Below, piece after piece: positions 13,198 to 25,225 of a DNA stretch of 64,000 bases; the stretch's first letter is position 1, and the number at the start of each line of letters is the position of its first letter. The translations under genes and the position numbers were made by a program. Source of the DNA: Gnetum montanum (taxonomy: Eukaryota; Streptophyta; Gnetopsida; Gnetales; Gnetaceae); assembly GCA_015680685.1 (NCBI GenBank), contig MNCI01002813.1:713688-777687 (forward strand), written 5' to 3'. The notes beneath the pieces were generated by a model. The model did no database searches. It worked only from the letters and a program-made list of their open reading frames with translations, and was not told the origin of the DNA.

Positions 13198-13749
13198 TGG
13201 AACAATCACTAATGTCATCCCTTATCCCATAGTGGATAAATTAGGCCTGATCGATTAGATCAGTCCCACAACGACATCATGCCTAAAGTTGTTCAATGGG
13301 GCATGAGTGCAAGTCAAAGGGATGGTCCATATCAACTTTGTGGTAGGGGACCAGTTCCCCATAGATGCTACGTTTATCATCATCGAGGAGATGCCTAGAT
13401 TCAATTTGATCCTTGGGAGGTATTGGTTAGCCCAATTGAGGGTTGTTTCATCACCCATCCATCAGGAAATCCATTTGCCTTACATATGAGAAGAAGTGCT
13501 ATCTGTGGTGATGAAATAACCCCTCAGGCTATTAATAACATAGAGACAGAACAAGGGTCAGAAATTGAAATGCCTGAGAATCAATCCCCTATCCAAATAA
13601 CCGGGCAAGCCGAAATAGTGGCTGATGATAGCCTAATTTGGGCTGAGCTACCGTTCCAAGGAGAAGATGGTGATGCAAAGGAAAAGGGCCATAAATCTCC
13701 CCATCCTTATGCACCATTAAAGATCAAAGAAATTAAGAAATGGCTATAA
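13190..13749 (+). pseudogene. Tat aspartic protease remnant and linker
   Basis: Shifted by one frame relative to gag. The active site reads NDGTITNVIPYPIVDKLGL; the DGT triplet that should hold the catalytic aspartate begins at 13,196. About 35 codons further comes VKGMVHINFVVGDQFPIDATF and then FNLILGRYWLAQLRVVSSPIH, which matches the conserved G.v.l.f.vG...F.a.F and NLILGRPWLH..........HQ blocks. The frame then returns to the gag frame for an acidic linker ending in a stop at 13,747-13,749. The protease would cut the gag-pol polyprotein. The frameshift and stops make it inactive. Confidence 0.8.
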
Positions 13750-13929
13750 AGTTAGCCCATAAACGATGTTGTCTGACTATTACAATTCCATCATCTATTC
13801 TACTCACGTTTACTAGTTATAATTTATACTTGTATTTACACTTTCCACTAGCTAGTCTCATTATGCCTATGTTTATCTTCATGTTTATGTTTATGTTTTC
13901 ACCAGTTATCTTCCTTACTCCTATCACTC

Positions 13930-14335
13930 AAAGGCCCGAAATGGCCTTAAACTAGAAATTTTATTTATGCTTTGTATTTGAATCTCATTTATGATTGGAA
14001 TGCAAATTTCATTTACGCTTTATACCTGAATCTAATTTACGCTTTGTACCTACATTTAATTTATGCTTTGTACCTTAAACTATCCATGGCCTGAAATGGC
14101 CTTAAACTAATCACAGCCTATCATAGCTTAAAATCGATGACTTAATGTTTGTTTGATTCCTTCACTCATATAGCCAAGGCCCAAAATGACCTTAAACTAT
14201 CCCAGGCCCAAAATGGCCTTAAACTATCCTAGGCCCAAAATGGCCTTAAACTATCCCAAGCCCGAAATGGCCTTAAACTATCCTAGGCCCGAAATGGCCT
14301 TAAACTATCTATGGCTCACAATAGCTTTAAACTAT
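13930..14335. repeat. 27-bp minisatellite inside the Tat element
   Basis: About eight clear units of CCTTAAACTATCCCAGGCCC plus AAAATGG (27 bp, so nine codons in any frame), densest at 14,170-14,335. A second short repeat on TTTACGCTTTGTACCTGAAT is interspersed at 13,957-14,080. Because the unit is a multiple of three, the array opens a spurious frame (14,186-14,434) with a nine-residue repeat; I do not regard that as a gene. Similar CCTTAAACTAG motifs recur at about 18,450 and 18,650, on the other side of the antisense gene. Confidence 0.85.
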
Positions 14336-14339
14336 ATAT

Positions 14340-17300
14340 TTCAATCACACCTCCGAGAAGAGTCACTTTCCTTTCCGAAGAAGTACTCATCGTCACTTGT
14401 TCCTGGAACTTCCCACATGCTTTGGAAGCATTAATAACATCAAGGAATAGCCGAAGGGACTGAGCCTCAATGGCAAAGTCTGTATAATATTGACAATAGA
14501 CAACGTTTTCTTGTTTATAGACCTATTTATGATCTTTTTGCGTCTGTCCCCACTCTTGGATACTCATGCTAAAGTCCTTCCAGTCTTGGTTCTTCTAAGC
14601 TAGGAGGTCCATTTGCATACGCTACTCGACCATTTCATAGCTAGTTTGGATACTATTCCTAATGACACTCTAATAATGAGTGTAGTCAATAATAGATGTC
14701 CTCCAATCCTCACTTTCCATTCCTTGGGCTTGCAGGAATTCATTCCGTGTTCTTAAATCCCCAACCTCATCATGTAGAGCCACCCTCTCTTTCTCTGACC
14801 TTTGCAACCTATTCCAAAGGTCCTTATTTACACTTTGACATTCCTATAAGGAGCGATTAAAGCGTACAGCACATTTACACATCTCATCGTAAATGTTATG
14901 TGGCATGATGGTCACTTCTGATGGGGGTTCGGTGACATCTAAATTGATAGGCTCTGACGGATCCCATCTGAGGCGAGCTCCTAATAGCATAAAATGAAAA
15001 TTTAACATGATTGGGTAGTGTAATGTCATAGTAAAATAATTTCTACATAATGACAATAATGTACTAGCTTTAGCATCAATATGCTTTAAGCGAATGATCA
15101 TATCTTGGATGACGCCTTCCGTGAAGGCAAATTTATCAAGAAATTTGCCCTAGGATTGAGTCGCCACTATTACCAAGTATATGCTCTGGTCACCTGTTAC
15201 ACAGAATAAATTTCATATAAGGACATGATTAAGAAATTATGATGACCAGAAAAACCTTTAGAATTTATCTAAAGTCTACTATGCTATAAGAATTAATTTT
15301 ATCGAGTAAAAAAAACCACTTGCCTTGTCTAGTCCCAGCTGAAAGAAATTTGGCATCCTCAACCACTACCTTCTCTTCCTATGCAGAAGCTTGTTCACTC
15401 CTCACCTTATTGACTAGGGTCTCCTCTCCCAAAACCAATGCCCCTTCTCTATGCCGTAAGACTATAGCCCCTATTTCAGGGGTCAACCGTTCCACAACAC
15501 TTTCTATCATGCAACATAGCTAGTTAACATAAGATTTCACTTTTATTTAACGAATATTATGCTATGCAATAGTGTCTCTACATAAATCATGACCATTGGT
15601 ATATTTCATTACTTACCACCTAGAGGATTACTCCTCTGAAACTTGATTTGAATTTTCTTCCCCACGCCACCCACTGGCTTGGCAGATTCCTCGTTCAAGC
15701 GAGGCTTTTTCCATGGCACTGATGAATCCACTATCTCGACGACCAAACGCTTACCCCTCGATACATCACCAGTGTAAGAGGGAGGCATCCCACCCATGCT
15801 ATCTTGGCCCCATGTTCGAGGTGCCACCATACTTCTAGTTGTTACTGATAGCAACTCCTCGATCCCTTCAGGAGGGTCTTGCGATCGAATAGTGCCAAAG
15901 ATATGGGAGATCCATGGCTTGGAAATCTAACTGTGGTCTTGTTGCACCTAGGTCCCATTCCTATGAACTACTAGAAATTTGGGAAAACTCTAGAAGTAAG
16001 CTATGAAGAAGACGAAATGCACGTTGAAATGGGACTCAAGCTCCTTGCGAAGCCTAACCATCTCAATGCATAAACCTTTGGCAAAATAGCTCGCCCAATT
16101 GAATTGTGTCCCCTCCTCTATGAACTCTCACATAATTTAGGCCTGCTCAATGGTGAGAAATGTCCCTTGCGAGAGTGTCTTTGGGAAGGCCTAGGCCCAA
16201 AAAATAGGGTAAATAGTATGGGCTACCTCCAACACGATCCTTTCAGTGGGGATTCCCTTAACTTCCTTCTTAACCCCTAGCTACTCCTCTATCTCTTACT
16301 AGTACTTGGCAATCCTTTTAGATTTTTCATCTATAGGAAAACCATTGAAGGGAACATTGAAAATATCAACAAATAGTTGAGCGTCAATGTCAAAATTTAC
16401 GTGCACATTACGCACGCGTACGAAGAGATGCTTAGCTTCTTCGCTAAAGGAGTTGACTAAGGCCATCATTTTACCTACAGTAACATTAGGGTTTATGGCC
16501 AAGAAAATGTCCATTAGTCCAGCCTCCTGAATGTTATTGGTTACTACAATTGGGGTTGCTCTATGTCCAAGCCAACATTGGGCCTCCTTTATGTCATCAT
16601 AACGAAAGAGGAGACTGTTGGCCTCATGAACAGAGGCCATAATCGTAATCTCCTGTGATTTCCTAACTGCTAACACAGAACAATAGGTAAGCTGACACCA
16701 ACTAATAACATTGACATAATTCATCATCATGATAAAGCTTACCAGGCCCAAAAGATAAAGGAAATGGAGGAATTTTCCTTCACACATCTGCAACAATAAG
16801 GAGAGGATCCAAAGTCCACTTCCTATCTAGCCATTTGAGTTTCTTGCATCTAGAAAAGAAGTCAGCATAACGGGTAGGGTATTCTAGGATCTTGAATGCC
16901 AGTTGTTCCATGACAGCAACCTGTACGTTGCTGATAGAGGTAAATTCTGCTATAGCCCTTTCGGCCAATGAAAATGTATCATTATTGCCCAAAAGACCAC
17001 TTTCATTGATGAAATCTACACCATAGACAATCCCTTTATGCTCACCATGCATTTAAACAGTAGTTAGCACATTACAACACTGCGAAGAGAAATAAAACTT
17101 ACTCGCCTGTGTAATACATGATACCAGGTGGATTCTGAAAGTAGGTTGTGAGATGAAGAGCCATGAGCAAAGTGTTATAAGAATGGTAGTAGTTAAACCT
17201 AGGCATCTCCTAAATCTAGCTCAAATTCCTCAAACCCCTGGCTCTCTGTTCGCAATCTTGCACCAAAACAGTTTCGATCGCATCATTTGACAGAAATGTG

Positions 17301-18182
17301 AAGATGCTCTATGTTGAACCAACCAATAGCATCTCTAAAATAGTAGTAGCTTCATCACTTGGTAGATGCAACCAGATGATTACACTATAATTATGAAGCA
17401 AAAATTGCAAAAAATCTCACACGCTCCTTCGGAACCATACCGCCTCCTCCTTTATACGAGCATGAGGAGGAGGAACATTGGCTGCGGGAACATGAATGCA
17501 GCATAGAATGCCCATGATGTCTAGAATGATTAGGATGGGCTTTAGCATAATACTGTAAGATAAAAAATGTATTACTATCAGATAAACTATTTAGACAAAA
17601 ACATTCATCACGCTACACTAGGGTTCACATGATTCTATGAAAATTATAGAGTACATTGGAGATGCATGACCAAAATCACCCAAACCCTTACAACAGCTCA
17701 AGGTATGTCCTTGACAATGGCGATGAAGGAAACACTACGTATTACCACAGTGTACCAGATAACTATTAGAAACAATCAAAAAAACAAAATAAAACAGGAC
17801 TCCAATTACACCACACATGAATATAGTACTTAGATTTTTTCCAGCTATACATCTACACAACATTACTCCATACTCCCTAAATTCTCATAACAATACAAAG
17901 TTTGTGAAACTACAATAGCCTAGCTCACATAAATAAACATTAACACTCGATCCAACATGCATATCCAAAATATGAAAATATGCAACATGGATATTCAAAA
18001 TAAAAATAACTATGATGTTGTAACAAACATGACAATAGTGCAAAGGCGTGGACAGTGATTTACCGGTTAAGCAGAGTAACTTCCCGAGCCTCTACTTTGG
18101 CCTGTGATGCTCGCTGCAAACTCTCTTACACTTCATCAGTCCTGGCCAACTTGGCATTCTTTCCTTTAACCTTTGGTGCCAT
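14340..18182 (-). pseudogene. Antisense, intron-containing extra gene in the Tat element
   Basis: A long minus-strand coding region between protease and RT. The ATG is at 18,180-18,182 (MAPKVKGKNAKLARTDEV), directly after a splice-acceptor-like TTGTAG. Coding pieces follow at about 17,560-17,120 (HARIKEEAVWFRRSV ... MPRFNYYHSYNTLLMALHL), 17,052-16,790, then about 16,700-15,609 as one uninterrupted frame with about nine in-frame stops (NWASYFAKGLCIEM, HFVFFIAYF), and a C-terminal part at 15,000-14,350 with a heptad-rich coiled coil (LWNRLQRSEKERVALHDEV). A GT...AG intron of about 100 bp is plausible at 16,790-16,690. The middle part resembles the plant transposon-associated domain found in retroelement extra ORFs; that resemblance is weak. 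Function unknown. It could instead be a nested insertion. Confidence 0.6.
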
Positions 18183-19039
18183 GGCTACAATCAAACAAAA
18201 TCTTCGTAAAGTCGTCTGCTCACACTTTGTTTACGCTCCCTTCTTGCTATAGCTAGATCCAAATTCACGATATCGGTAACCTGTTTTGAGCGTGAACCAC
18301 TGGTTTATAAATAAAATGCTTGAAACTAACTAATTCTTTCTATTCGATCAATGTGGAACTTTCCCAAAACATTGGTGTTAGTATGACATGGAACGTGAAT
18401 ATTAGGGAATTAATTTCGTAGATATCGCACGAGTTACAGTTTGAAATGACCCTAAACTAATACATAGCTTATCACCTCGTAATCTCGTCAGATTAAGTAC
18501 CGTCTATGTAAAATTTCAAATCCAATTATTTCGACATGCTAGACATGCCATGTTACATCTTGCATATTATTTCATACATTAGCATCTAGGAAGCCTAGCT
18601 CACCCTTTCTTTTCATAAACTATGCATATTTGTAACAGTCCACTAAGACCTTAAACTAGAAACTCCTCTAACATGCAATTCTGATGCAGAAAGAAATAAA
18701 CATTTATCATTCAATAGATTGGTAGAAAGATAATGTAATAACTTCCATTTTTGGCAATTTTTGCAGGGCCATTCGCAAATGGATGCAGCTTTATCTGCAC
18801 CCTTAACCCTAACAGGGCCACATGAGAAGATCATTAGGTAGTTCAATCACATGCTAGTAGGAACAAACCTTTCCCTTTATGACACAACCATAGCAACATT
18901 GGAAACATCCTCGGAGTGGCCAAAACATCTAGCCTGAACACTTGACCAGGAGGGTGGTGATGTAACCGAGGACCCTCTCAATGAGGTCCCTGTGGTTACA
19001 CACAAGGGTGAAAATAAAACTCTTAGGGTTAGTTCTCTC

Positions 19040-19900
19040 CTAGACCAACATATGCAAAGTGACATAACACGAGTTCTCCAAAAAAATGTTGCCATATTTG
19101 CATGGTCATATGAAGACATGCTAGGTCTAAACCTGATATTAATATAGCATAACATAATTTTAGACCCATGCATCAAACCAATTAGATAGCAGGCATGAAA
19201 GATTAAGCCAAAAATTGGCCTAGTAGTGTGTAATGAAATCACCAAGTTGTATCAGGCTGGTTTCATTCGCATGGTCGATTACTCAAAATGGGTCCAACAT
19301 CATAGTTGTCTCTAAGAAAACAGGAGGTATGTGCATTTTCATAGACTTCCAGGATTTGAACAAAGCTACGATTAAGGAAAATTTCCTGTTACCTAATATC
19401 GACCAACTGATCAACACAATAGTTGGTCACATGCTCCTATCTTTTATGGACGGATTTTCAGGTTATAATCAAATTCATATTAATCTAGAACATCAATTGA
19501 CTACGACATTCATGACACCCTGGGGAACCTTCTATTACACCATGATGCCTTTTGGACTAAAAAAAGCTAGAACAACATATCAACAAGCCATGACATACAT
19601 CTTTAGCAACTACCTCTTAGGGAGATTGAATGACTACGTGGATGACATAGCTGTCAAATCTATAAAGTCAGAAGATCATTCAGAAGACCTAGAGTTAGTC
19701 CTTAAACAATGTCTCAAACATGACTTACTGCTCAACCCAAAGAAATGCATATTTGAAGTCAAAACCGGATGCATGTTGGGGTTTGTGGTATCAGAGACTA
19801 GCATTTGAGTCAACCTCGTCAAGGTCAAAGCCATCGTTGATTTAATGCCACCTACAAACCTCAAGGAACTATGTGGGTTACAGGGCAGGCTTCAATTTCA
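19040..19900 (+). pseudogene. Tat reverse transcriptase
   Basis: Begins with the pre-RT segment FAWSYEDMLGLN (about 19,095-19,130), typical of Tat/Ogre elements. The palm domain follows (19,233-19,808 is open): YQAGFIRMVDYSKWV, FIDFQDLNKATIKENFLLP, LLSFMDGFSGYNQIHI, MMPFGLKKARTTYQQAM and the catalytic YVDD at 19,635-19,646 with both aspartates intact. It would copy element RNA into DNA. A frameshift near 19,120-19,230 and another near 19,890 separate it from flanking coding DNA. The region 18,660-19,040 carries no clear domain. Confidence 0.93.
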
Positions 19901-20500
19901 TTTCAAAGTTAATAGATAAATTACAACCCATGCAACATCTCCTCAAGAAGGATGTTAATTTTGAATGGACCGATGACTTCCAGTGTGCATTTGAAAACTT
20001 AAAAAAGGAGCTACAACATTTACCAATAGTTTTCTTTCCACAAAGGTATTAGCCTTTTTACATCTATCTAGCAAACTTGGACATGTCCATAGCTACGCTA
20101 CTTCACCAAAAAAGGAACGATGGGTCAGAAGCCCCTATCTACTACCTCAATCATGCTCTATTTTTATACAAGACAAGGTACAATGAAGTGGAGCGTAACT
20201 ATTTGGCATTGGTTTTTGCACTAAAAAAATGTAGGCATTATCTCTTCCGTAGTCAGGTCAATATCATTTGCAAAAATAATGTTCTGTGAGCTATCTCGAA
20301 TAACTTGTGTGAGAGTAGTAGAATAGCTCACTGGAAGGCTATTATGGCAAAATTTGATTTACATTATGTTGGCCAGTTGTCCACCAAAGGCCAAGCCATA
20401 GCTAACCAATTAGCAACATCTCCGATTAACGATCAAGCTACAATAGAACCAGAATTCCCAGATGAACATGTACATAGTTTAAGCTCTGTGTCAACAGGCC
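19900..20500 (+). pseudogene. Tat RT connection and first RNase H domain
   Basis: After the frameshift the frame reads FISKLIDKLQPMQHLLKK...FEWTDDFQCAFENLKKEL (RT thumb and connection). RNase H follows with MDMSIATLLHQ, APIYYLNHAL and RYNEVERNYLALVFALKKCRHYL (20,077-20,260), matching the Ty3/gypsy RNase H that removes the RNA template. The stretch 20,305-20,500 (HWKAIMAKFDLHYVGQLSTKG, ANQLA) is the end of this domain and the tether. Stops occur at about 20,050 and 20,288. Confidence 0.88.
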
Positions 20501-21170
20501 TTGAAGCAATGTTATACTTTGATGGAGCTTAAACTACTAGAGGCGGCAGTGCCACCACTATTATTACACTTTCTCCTAAGGATGTGCATCCATCAGCTTA
20601 CCACCTGACCTTCCCTTATATGAACAACGTGGCAGAGTATGAGGGGATCCTCAGAGGATTGTTGATAGCCAAAGAACTTAAAGTTCAACACCTAGCAATC
20701 CGAGGCGATTCGATGCTCATCATCAATAAAATCACAAGACTCTATGCTTGCAAGGCTATGCACCTATAGCCCTACTGCAATATGGCTAAAGATCTCCTGA
20801 AATAATTTGTGACAACCGATGCCCAACACATGTCGTGCAATAAAAACGTTGTTGCCGATGCACTGGAAACACTGGCACTAAACGTGCCACCACACTTGTT
20901 TGCCACTTGGCCTACTTTAATAATAGAATGTATAGAGCCTATCATTCAAGCAGTGCATATTTCTTCATTAAACATGAAAGGAACATTAGAATGGTATGAC
21001 AACATTAAAACTTACCTTCTGCATGGCAAACCACTGCACGAGCTAACACATGCACAAAAGGATGTAGTGCGCAAGCGTGCTAGGCAATACGTCATCCTTG
21101 GAAATAGTACTCTCTATAGACACTCTTTCAATGGGGTATTACTTACCTGAAATAATAGTGACCAAGAACA
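20500..21170 (+). pseudogene. Second, archaeal-type RNase H domain
   Basis: Motifs in order: LYFDGA, GGSATTIITLSPKD, MNNVAEYEGILRGLLIAKEL, RGDSMLIINKITRLYACK and NVVADALETLAL. This is the FDGA...G.G..L.SP, NN.AEYEA..GL, GDS.L...Q, N..ADALA pattern of the additional RNase H known in Tat-lineage plant LTR retrotransposons. The acidic residues of the FDGA, AEYE, GDS and ADAL motifs are visible, so the site itself is largely preserved, but in-frame stops (after FDGA and near 20,767) break the frame. It sits between the first RNase H and integrase. Confidence 0.88.
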
Positions 21171-21177
21171 ATGAATA

Positions 21178-22218
21178 GTTAACAAATTCCATGAAGGACT
21201 GTGCAGAGGACACATAGCCTCGTGAGCAATGATCGCTAAAATCAAACACCTAGGGTACTATTGGTCGTACATGGAAAAATACTACCTTTCCAAGGTTGAG
21301 ACGTGTGACACATGCCAACATTATGCAAATCTAATACATGTGTCACCAGCTGAGTTACACACTACCTAGATTACTTGGCCATTCCAACGATGGGGACTGG
21401 ACATCATAGGTCCCATTGCACCTAAATCTTCCGTAGGACATTGCTTCATTATCACTGCCACCAAGTATTTTACAAAGTGGGTTGAGGCTATCCCCCTATG
21501 AAATATTACATCTCAATAGGTTTTCCATTTCATCTTACACAATATTGTAACCATATTTGGACTCCCTTTGACTCTTGTGACTGATAACGGACCATAATTT
21601 AGTAGCACGAAAACCAAATCTTTTTGCAATAATCTTGGTATCAAGCAATATTTTTCTTCACCATATTACCCAAAAGCAAATGGTCAATCAAAAGCAATAA
21701 ACAAGGTAATCATCAATCTTCTGAAGAAGATGCTCAGCAACAATAAAAAATGATGGCATGAAAAAATCCTCTACATGCTATGGGCATATCGTACGACCTA
21801 TAGAACAACTACAGACAGGATGCCCTATAGCCTAGTCTATGGATCTGAAGCAGTGTTGCCCTTAGAATTACAAGTTCCCTCATTGCGAATGGTCCTCTCC
21901 ATGGTTATAAATGAGACTCAGCACAATGAGTCTAGGATCATGAATTTGGACTCAGTAGAGGATAATCACATCCAAATGCTCAACAATATTGAAAGATATC
22001 AGGACAAAAAAAGATAGAAGCACTGGCACAATCTACACCAGTGACTGATCCAGAAGGGAGACTTAGTTATCAAGGCCATTCATGAACTAGTAGGTAAGTT
22101 CTCTATGAACTGGAAAGGCCCTTTCTTGGTCATTGACGCATACAGTAATGGAGCATTCAAGTTATCAGATATCAATGGCAACGAGCTACCAAATCCATTG
22201 AATCATCTGTATCTCTAA
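21178..22218 (+). pseudogene. Tat integrase with catalytic Glu replaced by Lys
   Basis: A zinc-binding region (FHEGLCRGH...CDTCQ) is followed by the core: WGLDIIGPIAP (first Asp codon 21,400-21,402), LVTDNGP (second Asp 21,583-21,585) and NGQSKAINK, where the residue 35 positions after the second Asp (21,691-21,693) is AAA (Lys) instead of Glu. The tail has LWAYRTTYRTTTDRMPYSLV and YGSEAVLPLELQVPSLRM, ending in the element-specific C-terminus with stop TAA at 22,216-22,218. No chromodomain is seen. Several TAA/TGA/TAG stops look like C-to-T or G-to-A changes of CAA, CGA and TGG. Confidence 0.93.
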
Positions 22219-22244
22219 CAGTACCACATCTAATCATTGACTTG

Positions 22245-22640
22245 GCTCAAAATCAGGTAACAAACGTCTGCTATGACGTAAAACTAGCAAATTTGTAAAT
22301 GTCCACTACGACATAAAACTGAAAAATTCATAAATGTCCACTACAACGTAAAACTAGTATTTTTTGCATGCGTCCGCCAAGATGCTAAACTAGCAAAGTT
22401 TCTGACCATCTGCCATGATGAGAAACTAGCAAGGTAAGAAAACGTCTACTGAGATACTAAACCAGCATAGACTTGTCCATGGGTCATGACATAAAACTAA
22501 CATCCATAGCACGGTTTGCTAGGACCATAAACTAGCCATTCCACCATCTGCTACGACGTGAAACTAGCATATTTCAGTTTGCCTAGATGTTAAACTGGGA
22601 CCATGTCCTGCTGAGACTTAAAACCAGCCACAATGGTCAA
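22245..22640. repeat. 35-36-bp minisatellite after Tat pol
   Basis: About ten units of the type GTCCACTACGACATAAAACT plus a variable A/T-rich tail, period 35-36 bp, starting just after the pol stop. The units diverge strongly. The same repeat in the opposite orientation lies at 62,990-63,345 behind a minus-strand Tat pol, so it belongs to this element family. The function is unknown. Confidence 0.85.
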
Positions 22641-23866
22641 CCAAGAACCAAAATTGGAATCTGTCAATAGGAAATCCATGAAGCAAGTGAGTGTGATCAC
22701 TCTTGCACTACATCCCTACCAGATGGAGTGGGTAAGACATTGGAATAGATGCAATGTTGTTACACCATTGGCATCCTACTAATTCCTTGGACATGTCGAA
22801 AGGCATACTACTGACCCCTTGGAGATGTTGCTACGACAGCTACTTTATAGTTGCAACTCCTGGGATCAACTTCGTCACTTGGGGCCCTGAAGAAACTATA
22901 GTCATTCATAGTCTCAGCAGCCTCCATCCATCGCCATCACTAGATTCTGGATTAGTAGATTCATCTGACATGTTCTCTACACAATCCTTTGAGCAAGATG
23001 AATCTGGCTGTCTATAGCAACTTTATGAACTTTAGAATCAACATTGGCACCCTTTCTCCTTGCTATAGTCCCTGTTTCAATGGTCTACACTCTCCTTCTC
23101 TCTTTGGGTGGTGCTTGTTTCAACAGCCTCCCTCCATAGTGATCAGGACATTTGGTTCTGGCTCCCTTTTTTTGTTATGTTTGGTAGGTTACTTGTTATG
23201 AGAGTGTTGATTGAGAACACTTTCATTGGAAGGTGAGGTGTTATGGCATTCTGAGGTGGCTTCTCAGACTAGCCGATCTACTTAGAAGTGCAAACCCTAC
23301 CTCTCCCTCCATTGGATGCTTTACTTTATTTTCCTCTTTCCTTATCCTTACAATCATCCTCACCTTCGTCTCTGCTTGTACAGAACATGAGCATTAAGTC
23401 AATCCTTTTGCATCATCATGTCCATGAATAGGCATAACATAGCTCACCTTGTGGGATGCAATCTACACTTTTTCAAAAAAAAAAGAGCAGGCGGTAACAC
23501 TTGGCAAAATGGATGTAAAAAAACTCATCCAGGCCATGTAGGTGTAACACAACTCGTCCTTGCAAGCCCCCAATATGTCATATGCCAACGTAACCTTTTG
23601 CAAATACATTAGCGAAAGGACGTAATAACTTGTTCGGAAAAGCTCCATGTTCATGTATTTGAGTCTTCCCTGAACCTACCTTCTCTAACTCCTATAAGAT
23701 CCCTCATATACCCTATGGCCCTCCATCTTCGCACTTCTAAGTTTGACAGAATGACATTTGAGTAGTCTCCAATAGATGTTGTTGATGCCTTTACCTTTCC
23801 AGTGTTTCGTATTCTTTGTCGACGTCTTTCGGACAAGCCCCCTAAATGTCAACAAAGAGGGGCCAT
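22640..23866 (+). other. Tat 3' untranslated region and polypurine tract
   Basis: Non-coding DNA between the minisatellite and the 3' LTR. Short open frames at 22,754-23,201 have no recognisable domain. Just before the LTR lies AAAGAGGGG (23,854-23,862), the likely polypurine tract that primes plus-strand synthesis, followed by CCAT and then the LTR start TGAAAC. Confidence 0.6.
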
Positions 23867-25225
23867 TGAAACACCATGAAAATTTCAAGGCCTCAGTGGT
23901 TCAGCAAAAAGCCTGTGATTCAGGCAAAGGATCACAACAAAGCATGGCATAGTAAGTTCCTTTTTAGATTAAAAGCCTATCTTGCCACATTGTGTGGCAC
24001 AGCACAAACGAATTCCAGAAGACAGCAAAATGATGGGTGCACAGCGGCAAGTTTTCGACCTTTCAAATTCTCTATGTTTCGAGAACCTTAGCTTTTTGGC
24101 ATCTTACACTACATTACGCAACATGGCGTAATGTAGCATAATGTCAAAAAGCAATCCACCACAACATTAAGGACGAAAAATGCCCAAAAACTTTAGCAAC
24201 ACTTCGATTTTCTGTAAGTGTACTATTTTACGCTAGATTAAGCTATGAAGTGTAATCTAGCATGGTGTAGCATAATTTAGCAGGGTGCAATGTAATACAA
24301 GCATCAGCAGTCCATGCAGCGTAATACCCTCTCTAGCATACTGTAGCATAATGAAGAAATCGCCTGTCACCGAAGGTTCAACAAGAGCAGTTTACGCTGC
24401 GTTACGCTTTAGAGTGTAAGGCAGTGTGACATCGCAGACCTTAATAACCACCACATCAAGTCAACAACATTGTGCAAATTTAGGACATGCATCCTCTAAA
24501 TCGCGTCTTTCTCTAAACTTTAATCTTATAAATACTCCAGTTGATAAAGAAAAGGGGGCAAGAAATTTCTTAAAATATTGAATGAATTTTCTTTGTGAGC
24601 AATTTCTTTTGCCCTTCCATTGATAATCGTTGATAGCTTTTGATAAGCAAACAAGAAGGATCAATAATTGTAAAAATATAGAAGATAATTGGCAAGAATC
24701 TCAGTCAAGAATAGTAGGTTGACGAACATTTTGCTTTGGACCAGCTCCCTTGTACACCGCTAGAACGAGGTAGATCGACCTTTGCTTGCTTCATCTTTGA
24801 ACAGTTTTTCTTATTATTGGCACGTACTTTGCCCATATTGAAGTCTTCTTGTAATATTTATATTCAATATATTTTGTTCATGAGGTGAATCCTAGATCTT
24901 GGGATTGCTCACATTCTAAATTTGATCTCTTGTGCCTCATCCATACGTCATAAATCTTGCAAAACGTCTTAAATCTATTTCATCGCTTTCAATTACCCGC
25001 TAAGTTAACGATATCATATCTTCCCATAAAGATCCATCATTTTATTATGAAAATATCAAAAACTTTTTTACTGATCAAGTAAGTCCCTGTCTAATCGACA
25101 AGATCATTTAGGACACCTCGGATCCATTTTCTCTCTAGCATGGTCCTCACATGGATCTGGGGTTAAAACTATGTACGTGGACTTTCGTTCGATATTTCCA
25201 GCGACCGACATTTTCCATCGTTAAA
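23867..25225 (+). repeat. 3' LTR of the Tat element (1,359 bp)
   Basis: Partner of 8,373-9,776. It keeps the terminal TG and ends ...CGTTAAA where the 5' LTR has ...TGTTACA. It has two 20-bp internal units (24,249-24,288) against four in the 5' LTR. The target duplication CTACC follows directly at 25,226-25,230. Confidence 0.92.

Larger units (their letters stand above)
8373..25225 (+). mobile_element. Tat-lineage Ty3/gypsy LTR retrotransposon, 16.85 kb, decayed
   Basis: Complete but dead element with paired LTRs, CTACC target duplications and internal genes in the order gag-PR-(antisense gene)-RT-RNase H-second RNase H-INT. The Tat/Ogre branch is indicated by the RT text (MMPFGLKKA, YVDD), by the C-terminal H...TDYC..LK..I..LI gag motif, and by the archaeal-type second RNase H. 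Gag-PR stays in one frame from 10,033 to 13,197 with only stop codons, and RNase H to integrase is in one frame from about 19,900 to 22,218. Decay is therefore mostly by point mutation. It was inserted into a minus-strand Athila element: pol lies to its left and gag to its right. Confidence 0.93.

Noticed and set aside
14186-14434. Protein with nine-residue repeats
   Set aside because: Generated by the 27-bp minisatellite. It has no gene context and is open only because the unit is a multiple of three.
18877-19245. 122-codon minus-strand frame opposite the start of RT
   Set aside because: It is antisense to the pre-RT coding region (FAWSYEDM motif on the plus strand) and lacks a recognisable domain.
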